From the NCBI GenBank assembly GCA_963644855.1, contig CAVIQL010000009.1:17014-81013 (forward strand): DNA of 64,000 nt, given 5' to 3'. Below the pieces are notes generated by a model that did no database searches, was not told the origin of the DNA, and saw nothing but the letters and a program-made list of their open reading frames with translations. The first letter of the stretch is position 1, and each line of letters starts with the position of its first letter. This stretch comes from UBA6398 sp963644855. GTDB taxonomy: Bacteria; Bacteroidota; Bacteroidia; Bacteroidales; Bacteroidaceae. Positions 59,570-64,000 of the stretch are shown here, piece after piece. The position numbers and the translations under genes were made by a program.

Positions 59570-60096
59570 AAAGAATCGGAGTGTTTTGCTCATCGCGCAG
59601 CGATATAAAGCCCGAATACATTGCAGCAGCCCAACAACTCGGCGCAGAAATAGGACGCCGTGGCGCAGAAATGGTATATGGCGGCTCAAACATCGGACTT
59701 ATGGGCATCACTGCCCAAGCTGTGCGCAACGCTGGTGGGAGAACGGTGGGCGTGGTGCCGCAACTGCTTTTGGAAAAAGGCATACAATGCGACGCAGACC
59801 TCGTATTCTACACCGCAAATCTTGACGACCGCAAAGCAACAATGCTTCGCGAAGCCGAAATATTTGTTGCACTACCCGGCGGAATAGGTACGCTCGACGA
59901 AATATTCACCATTGCAGCTTCAAACACGCTTGGCTATCATTCCAAACCTACAATATTATATAATGTAGGCGGTTTCTGGCAGCCGATGATTGATGTGCTC
60001 GAAAAAATAGACAAAGAAAAAATGATGGATTCCCAATGGCGCGAGCGCATAAAGGTAGCTTCTACCCCCGAAGAACTATATGAAATGATCTTCTGA
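59566..60096 (+). CDS. LOG/TIGR00730-family Rossmann protein (copy B)
   Basis: 176 residues. IGVFCSSRSDIKPEYIAAA, MVYGGSNIGLMGITAQAV, ANLDDRKATMLREAEIFVALPGGIGTLDEIFTIA: the PGGxGTxxE signature and the DDRK (in place of MHxRK) motif place it in the LOG family. It is a divergent relative of the protein at 45561, not a recent duplicate. The overlap with ridA suggests a shared house-cleaning role for reactive metabolites, which is inference. Activity probably phosphoribohydrolase. Confidence 0.85.
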   Translation: MKRIGVFCSSRSDIKPEYIAAAQQLGAEIGRRGAEMVYGGSNIGLMGITAQAVRNAGGRTVGVVPQLLLEKGIQCDADLVFYTANLDDRKATMLREAEIFVALPGGIGTLDEIFTIAASNTLGYHSKPTILYNVGGFWQPMIDVLEKIDKEKMMDSQWRERIKVASTPEELYEMIF

Positions 60097-60161
60097 AAAC
60101 CTCCGAAATACAATAACAGACGCAGGGGCAACGAAAAAAAACAACTTTTTTTGTGAGCCCC

Positions 60162-60187
60162 TGTAACTTTTTCCATTCTCAACCGTC
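60162..60187 (+). promoter_or_regulatory. ECF-type promoter of the sigma-factor operon
   Basis: TGTAACTTTTT (60162-60172) carries the GTAAC -35 type element, and CGTC stands at 60184-60187 after exactly 16 bp from the C of AAC. The spacing and sequences are those of ECF sigma promoters, and no TAnnTTTG box is present here. The transcript would start near 60194, 8 bp before the sigma gene, so the operon is probably autoregulated. Confidence 0.65.
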
Positions 60188-60201
60188 TTGTAAATAGAAC
60201 G

Positions 60202-60711
60202 ATGAAAAAAATAAGTTTTCGCGATGATGTGTTGCCCTTGAAGGACAAAATCTTCAGGCTCGCGCTTCGTGTTACGCTCAATAGGGCAGAGGCCGAAGAC
60301 ATCGTTCAAGATGTACTGATACGTGTTTGGAATAAAAGGGACGAACTCGGAGAAGTGGAATCGATAGAGGCTTACAGTTTGACTATTTGCCGAAATCTCG
60401 CTCTCGATCGCTTGCAGCGTAAGGAAAATTCCAATATCCCGCTCGACGATGCGCCGCCAACCGAAGCCCATGAGGCACCTCCCGACTTGATTCTCATACG
60501 AAACGAACGAATTAAGCATATCAAATTGCTGTTTGACCGCCTGCCGCCGCAACAACGTATTGCAATGCAGCTGCGGGATATCGAAGGGAAAAACTACAAG
60601 GAGATAGCCGAAATTGCAGGACAGACAGAAGAACAAGTGAAAGTGAATATATTTCGCGCACGACAGTATATAAGAAAACAAATAGAGAAAATAGAAAATT
60701 ATGGACTATAG
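60202..60711 (+). CDS. ECF RNA polymerase sigma factor
   Basis: 169 residues. Sigma region 2 (LKDKIFRLALRVTLNRAEAEDIVQDVLIRVWN; the DIVQD core-binding motif is clear) and region 4 (LPPQQRIAMQLRDIEGKNYKEIAEIAGQTEEQVKVNIFRARQYI, an HTH), linked by a short acidic spacer, with no region 3 or N-terminal extension. It directs RNA polymerase to a small regulon, probably including its own promoter. The next two genes overlap (11 and 4 bp) and form one transcript. The signal is unknown. Confidence 0.93.
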   Translation: MKKISFRDDVLPLKDKIFRLALRVTLNRAEAEDIVQDVLIRVWNKRDELGEVESIEAYSLTICRNLALDRLQRKENSNIPLDDAPPTEAHEAPPDLILIRNERIKHIKLLFDRLPPQQRIAMQLRDIEGKNYKEIAEIAGQTEEQVKVNIFRARQYIRKQIEKIENYGL

Positions 60712-61207
60712 CTACATCGACAAACTGCTGGAACGCTACTGGCAATGCGGCACTACCGAAGAGGAAGAAGAGATGCTGAAAACTTTCTTCCGCCAAAAGG
60801 ATATACCGCAACGCTTCGAGCAATACCGCAGTCTGTTCAATTACGAAGACATCGCCCAAAACGAATGTCTCGGTGCGGACTTCGACGAAAAGATGATACG
60901 CATGATTGAACAGCCAGTGGTTCGTGCACGCAGAATATCTGTTGCCGCACGACTGAAGCCCTTCTTCAAAGCCGCTGCAGCCGTTGCAATAGTTCTGACA
61001 CTCGGTAACGCCGCGCAACACTCGTTTGATAACAACGAAACAACGGCTCCCGATTACAACTATGCCACATATAAGGATACTTACGAGGACCCTCAGGTGG
61101 CTTATGACAAAGTTTCGTCAGCGCTCAAGGATATGTCGGACGGTTTGCGCCAACAAATGAAAGCCGATTCGGCATCGCGTGTTGACAAGACCAAAAAAGT
61201 TCAATGA
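60701..61207 (+). CDS. Probable membrane-bound anti-sigma factor
   Basis: 168 residues. The first ~85 are soluble and acidic (LLERYWQCGTTEEEEEMLKTF), then a single hydrophobic segment (PFFKAAAAVAIVLTLGNAA, residues ~87-105), and a ~60-residue helical C-terminal part predicted to face the periplasm. No zinc motif (HxxxCxxC) is seen, unlike classic anti-sigma proteins. It overlaps the sigma factor by 11 bp; single-pass membrane organisation and operon position are the reasons for the call. A regulator partner is likely, the precise mechanism is inferred. Confidence 0.6.
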   Translation: MDYSYIDKLLERYWQCGTTEEEEEMLKTFFRQKDIPQRFEQYRSLFNYEDIAQNECLGADFDEKMIRMIEQPVVRARRISVAARLKPFFKAAAAVAIVLTLGNAAQHSFDNNETTAPDYNYATYKDTYEDPQVAYDKVSSALKDMSDGLRQQMKADSASRVDKTKKVQ

Positions 61208-61692
61208 AACGACTGATTACATTCGCAGCAAGTATGCTTTTCGTGCTTTGCACATGGGCACAGCAGAATAGCACACAGGATTTTGCAGCACATTTCATGC
61301 GGGATAATTCTGACAACGAGGCTGTGAAATGCGTTACGGTGGGACCTAAGATGCTCGATTCGCTTTTGGCGGACGATTCAAACGACAATGCGGATTTCAA
61401 AGGGCTCGACGGAATGAAAAGCATTAGAATCGTTACGAGCGAAACCGATGCCGAAGAATTGAGAAACGCTGCTGTAACGCTGCTGCAAGCAAACAAAAAA
61501 CGCTACTCGCAATATAAACGTGCGGGGAAGGTTTATTATGGCGATTGTTTGTGGGTAAGAAAGGTAAAAGGTCGCACGGTGGAGCTTGTATATGTGGCTC
61601 CGCATTCCGAAAAAGGGTTCATGGTGATGGACTTTACGGGACAGATTAGCGAGGACTTCATTGAGAGGCTCGTGAAAGGCAGCGAAAGCTGA
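61204..61692 (+). CDS. DUF4252-family exported protein
   Basis: 162 residues with a signal peptide (RLITFAASMLFVLCTWAQ). The mature part contains the DUF4252 pattern: a central SIRIVTSETDAEELRNAA and MVMDFTGQISEDFIERLV near the end. DUF4252 proteins are frequently the last gene of Bacteroidota ECF sigma operons with a small membrane protein in the middle, just as here, and they may be part of an envelope stress signalling unit. Function is unassigned. It overlaps the preceding gene by 4 bp. Confidence 0.75.
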   Translation: MKRLITFAASMLFVLCTWAQQNSTQDFAAHFMRDNSDNEAVKCVTVGPKMLDSLLADDSNDNADFKGLDGMKSIRIVTSETDAEELRNAAVTLLQANKKRYSQYKRAGKVYYGDCLWVRKVKGRTVELVYVAPHSEKGFMVMDFTGQISEDFIERLVKGSES

Positions 61693-61757
61693 CGAGATGC
61701 CCCGAAATTTAAGGCAAATACAACTAATTCGTTTCTATATAATTTAGTAAACAATCG

Positions 61758-61890
61758 ATTGCCCCGTTGGGAAACGCGGCAATTATTAAAACCAAAACGG
61801 GAACTGACGTAGCAGTTTCAATTCTCTCAAATGTAAAACAATCAGTGGATTTTCCGCGATATAAGGGGGCTTTCATCAGCCCCCTTTTTC
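61758..61890 (+). ncRNA. Structured RNA candidate with intrinsic terminator
   Basis: Three successive folds on the plus strand: ATTGCC...GGCAAT with inner CGTT/AACG (61758-61783), AACTG...CAGTT (61802-61817), and GGGGGCT/AGCCCCC (61865-61884) followed by five T. The terminator T-run is on the plus strand only, so the transcript runs rightward. It may be an independent small RNA or the processed 3' UTR of the DUF4252 gene (stop at 61692). A minus-strand ORF through it (61724-61951) is unlikely to be real because the hairpin has a T-run only for the plus strand. No family recognised. Confidence 0.45.
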
Positions 61891-61981
61891 GTTTTTGTGT
61901 GTTTGTAATGGAGAGGAGTGTTGGGGATAGGGCGTTTTGTCTGTGTGTCAAGGCTTGTTTTCGTTAGGTTTAGGAATAAAC

Positions 61982-62016
61982 AAATGCGGGCACCCCAACA
62001 CGAGGTGCCCGCATTC
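61982..62016 (-). terminator. Intrinsic terminator of the DoxX operon
   Basis: AATGCGGGCACC (61983-61994) pairs perfectly with GGTGCCCGCATT (62004-62015); TTGTTTATT follows on the minus strand. Confidence 0.85.
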
Positions 62017-62048
62017 TGTATGTATGGATAGATGTGCCTATTGGTTGT

Positions 62049-62480
62049 TTATTTTCGCTTTATGATTTTTGCGTCGAGTGATTTTGCTCCGGCACCGAGG
62101 TATAGTATTACGCCGAAGACGGCAAGATAGAGAAATGCGAGCTCTCCGGCGCCGAGTATGTCGCATTTGTGCACGCCTATGATGGCTATGAATAGGTTTA
62201 TAATCATTATGACACACGCGGGGCGCGTCATAAAGCCTGCGATTAGGGCTATGCTGCCAATTGTTTCTGCCAACATCGAGAGCGTAAGCGAAAGGGTTTC
62301 ACCAATGCCTATTGGGTCGGGAAACATGGGCGCGAGCATTGAGAAATTAACGAGTTTCCCTGCGCCGTGAACAAGCATCAATACGCCGAAAACCACTCTC
62401 AGCGCAAGCAGTGCCTTGCTTGTTGTGGGGTTGTCGGTTGTGGTGAGCAGTTGATGGCGTATTCTTTCTTTGTCAACCAT
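62049..62480 (-). CDS. DoxX-family membrane protein
   Basis: 143 residues with four membrane helices (ALLALRVVFGVLMLVHGAGKL; LSLTLSMLAETIGSIALIAGF; CVIMIINLFIAIIGV; LAFLYLAVFGVILYLGAGA). RVVFGVLMLVHGAGKL is the DoxX N-terminal signature. Members are small redox- or quinone-linked membrane proteins; function mostly unknown. Its ATG overlaps the stop of the nucleoside hydrolase gene by one base (TAATG), so the two are coupled, but no functional link is known. Confidence 0.85.
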   Translation of the reverse strand: MVDKERIRHQLLTTTDNPTTSKALLALRVVFGVLMLVHGAGKLVNFSMLAPMFPDPIGIGETLSLTLSMLAETIGSIALIAGFMTRPACVIMIINLFIAIIGVHKCDILGAGELAFLYLAVFGVILYLGAGAKSLDAKIIKRK

Positions 62481-63487
62481 TATTTTTTGAATTTCTTGGG
62501 TTTCTTTGCTGTTAGTTCTACTATCAAGTCGAGCAGTTTCTGGGCTTGAGTGGAGTTTATCGTGAGATAGCGGTGTTTGCCTCCGGTTTGGAGTGTGAAA
62601 TGATTGAAACCTTTTTCGTCGATACTTATTTTGCCCGGCTCACTTATGTTGAATAGTTCGGGATTGACGAGATAAACTGCCGACATTACGTCGAATTGCC
62701 ACTGCTCATAGTTGGGGTTGGGATTAAGTCCGCTTGTGGCCACGAGTAAAGGGTGATTGGCGGTCCATGCAAGCTTTTCCTTCATCAGTGATACCTTGTA
62801 TCTCACTTGTTCGCCTATCTCAAACGGATTTTCTACGATTTCACCGGGCCATTCCTGCATTACTTTTCGCATTGACGGTATGTCGCAGTTCACATTGTAT
62901 TCACTAAACGGATTATCGCGGTAACAGCCCATCATAGTAGAGAGAATTTTTACTTTCTTAGCCACAAGTTCGCGCCCTGTAAGCGGAGAATATTTGTCGG
63001 GCTTGGAGTCGAGAAGCATGGCAAGGTTTGTGCCGAATCCAACAGAGATTATGGCCACGCTGTTGTCGGGCTGTTTTGCAAGCGTGCGGCGATAAAAGGT
63101 TACGGCATCCTCATATTTCCCTTTCTTTGTGGGTTGAAATGCAGTCTTTCCTTTGGCATCGCGGCGCAACATCACAGAATCGGCATAGTGGTTGCCGTCG
63201 TTGGGGCGCGCCACTGGCTTGGAACTGCGTGCAACCGGCACTTTGGAGTAGCCATACCAGTTGAGCGAGCCATCGACTGCGGGACAAACAGCGGCGTCAT
63301 CTTTGTGTGTGCTCACGCCAAGGAGTTTAAATTTGCCCATGTCGCAATATTTGCAAATCACATCGAGTGCCAGCGCATCGTCGGCGTCGTTGCCATAGTC
63401 GGTTTCGAATATCACACTTTGCGGCTGCGCTTGTATTCCCGCAATGCCGATAAATAGACTTATTGCTACAGTAAATAATTTTTTCAT
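62480..63487 (-). CDS. Exported nucleoside hydrolase-like protein (IUNH family)
   Basis: 335 residues with signal peptide (KKLFTVAISLFIGIAGIQA). VIFETDYGNDADDALALDV corresponds to the calcium-binding DxDxxxDD motif of nucleoside hydrolases (here ETDYGNDADDA), and NPNYEQWQFDVMSAVYLV to the C-terminal region with the metal-binding Asp. IISVGFGTNLAMLLD, in place of the T-G-x-x-T-N segment, is the substrate-contacting strand. It probably cleaves N-ribosyl bonds or a related glycosidic substrate in the periplasm. Exported forms with changed active sites are common in this phylum, so the exact substrate is open. Confidence 0.8.
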   Translation of the reverse strand: MKKLFTVAISLFIGIAGIQAQPQSVIFETDYGNDADDALALDVICKYCDMGKFKLLGVSTHKDDAAVCPAVDGSLNWYGYSKVPVARSSKPVARPNDGNHYADSVMLRRDAKGKTAFQPTKKGKYEDAVTFYRRTLAKQPDNSVAIISVGFGTNLAMLLDSKPDKYSPLTGRELVAKKVKILSTMMGCYRDNPFSEYNVNCDIPSMRKVMQEWPGEIVENPFEIGEQVRYKVSLMKEKLAWTANHPLLVATSGLNPNPNYEQWQFDVMSAVYLVNPELFNISEPGKISIDEKGFNHFTLQTGGKHRYLTINSTQAQKLLDLIVELTAKKPKKFKK

Positions 63488-63572
63488 GGTTGAAGAATTT
63501 TATGTACAAACTTACGAAATATAAACGAAAAACGTTGTCCTGGTGGGCAAAACATTTGGACGGAAAAAACTT

Positions 63573-63660
63573 CGGCTTATCGTTTTTCTAATGTCTGACC
63601 TTTTTCAAACAATGTCAGACATTATTTAAAAAAGGTCAGACATTATTTTTACAATATGCC
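63573..63660. repeat. Intergenic 21-bp-phased element, copy 14
   Basis: Cores at 63592 (TGTCTGACC), 63613 (TGTCAGACA) and 63634 (GGTCAGACA), 21 bp apart; left end GGCTTATCGTTTTTCTAA, right end TTATTTTTACAATATGCC. It lies between the nucleoside hydrolase and the partial fasciclin-type gene and is followed directly by an AT-type array. Confidence 0.85.
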
Positions 63661-63675
63661 GTGAAGTAAAAATGA

Positions 63676-63748
63676 GATGCGGCGGAGTTTAAAATAGGTG
63701 CGGCGAAATTCAAATTAGGTGCCTTGAAATTTGAATCAGATGCTTTGG
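63676..63748. repeat. AT-type 21-bp unit array next to copy 14
   Basis: Consecutive units of the type AGGTGCGGCGAAATTCAAATT, AGGTGCCTTGAAATTTGAAT and CAGATGCTTTGG, exactly 21 bp apart, preceded by a looser fourth (GATGCGGCGGAGTTTAAAAT). It shows the AT-type module alone, without a right end. The gap from 63750 to 63860 shows nothing else. Confidence 0.65.
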
Positions 63749-63861
63749 ATTTTTTGCGAAAAGCACGATGTTTCTTTATTTTTGAAATTAAGATAGTCGG
63801 ATTAGCTGCCTATTTTTGTCGGTAATGGGTGGGGGAAATCAAAAAATGGATGGGGAAAATC

Positions 63862-63892
63862 AAAAAACGCCGCCTGTTTTTCACAGACGGCG
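63862..63892 (-). terminator. Intrinsic terminator of the partial fasciclin-type gene
   Basis: On the minus strand GCCGTCTG pairs with CAGGCGGC (one G-U), followed by GTTTTTTGATTTT, 38 bp past the stop codon. Confidence 0.85.
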
Positions 63893-63929
63893 CTTTGCTT
63901 TATCGTTTAGCCTCAACGGGCTTTATTCC

Positions 63930-64000
63930 TTACCAATAATCCTCCGCATTGACTCCAGCGTAAACATTCTTGGGCACCCATTCCATATAGTCTATATCAA
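63930..64000 (-). CDS. 3' end of a second fasciclin-type surface protein (partial)
   Basis: Only the last 22 residues are in the window: DIDYMEWVPKNVYAGVNAEDYW followed by a stop at 63930-63932. It matches the C-terminus of the fasciclin-type lipoprotein at 37374 (LDYVEFAPKNVYNGYTPEDAW). The gene continues beyond the right edge. The short overlap allows the family resemblance to be stated, not the domain content. Confidence 0.7.
   Translation of the reverse strand, partial: DIDYMEWVPKNVYAGVNAEDYW

Noticed and set aside
61724..61951. Minus-strand 75-residue ORF
   Set aside because: It overlaps a set of plus-strand hairpins with a plus-strand terminator. Kept only as an alternative to the RNA candidate.
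1351..63748. Phased repeats as a CRISPR array or transposon
   Set aside because: Copies are single short elements dispersed between genes, with tandem units of 21 bp and no unique spacers of CRISPR length; no cas genes, no transposase, and no obvious target duplication beside most copies.

Overview
This window looks like a chromosomal segment of an anaerobic member of the Bacteroidales (phylum Bacteroidota). The evidence is concordant: fumarate reductase in frdC-frdA-frdB order, proteins ending in type IX secretion (T9SS) C-terminal signals, a SAM-I-like leader on metK, the long Bacteroidota form of signal peptidase I, DUF4271/DUF4252 proteins, and many promoters with the Bacteroidota -7 box TAnnTTTG in place of a classic -10. 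I cannot place it to genus; a Muribaculaceae- or Prevotella-like genome would fit.

Layout. 1-6.1 kb: 5'-truncated membrane AraC-type regulator, remnant of a T9SS-exported protein, outer-membrane barrel, NfeD/SPFH pair, exported Gfo/Idh/MocA oxidoreductase with a TIM-barrel sugar isomerase. 6.4-15.5 kb (+): leuS, YitT-family protein with a fucosyltransferase-like protein, tyrS, mutS. 15.7-19.5 kb (-): GT9 glycosyltransferase plus lipid A-type acyltransferase, secreted FAD oxidoreductase. 19.7-23.1 kb (-): an AT-rich restriction-modification operon (two D12-class adenine methyltransferases and a nuclease with two candidate PD-(D/E)XK sites). 23.3-31.6 kb (-): 1192-residue T9SS cargo, then nadB-priA. 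31.8-33.1 kb (+): PBP4-type DacB. 33.5-47.5 kb (-): GH3 glucosidase, asparaginase, fasciclin lipoprotein, frdCAB, LOG-DUF4271-hemD, metK. 48.3-61.7 kb (mostly +): 1454-residue T9SS cargo, dapB-lepB-lepB-like-WbqC, NUDIX (-), miaB, ridA-LOG, ECF sigma operon. 62.0-64 kb (-): nucleoside hydrolase-DoxX and the 3' end of a second fasciclin-type protein.

The most striking unexplained structure is a family of intergenic elements, about 60-120 bp each, at 14 places (about one per 4.5 kb). The common form has three short palindromic cores (TGTCNGACA-like) whose starts are exactly 21 bp apart in every copy, separated by A/T tracts of the TTTAAAAAA type, and bounded by inverted ends resembling GGCATATCGTAAAAA and its complement. 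A second form uses TAATTTRAATTAGGT-type units, also on a 21-bp period, joined to the same right end. All copies lie between transcription units and none inside an operon. Two helical turns per unit suggests an array for a dimeric DNA-binding protein, or curved boundary DNA, rather than an RNA structure; this is inference. The restriction-modification island has an element on one side and a second copy of that element's right-end flank on the other, suggesting insertion at an element.

Other regulatory signals include a SAM-I-like aptamer before metK, an ECF-type autoregulatory promoter (GTAAC-N16-CGTC) before the sigma operon, a structured RNA candidate with its own terminator at 61.76-61.89 kb, and many intrinsic terminators. 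No tRNA, rRNA, complete insertion sequence, phage or CRISPR array was seen.
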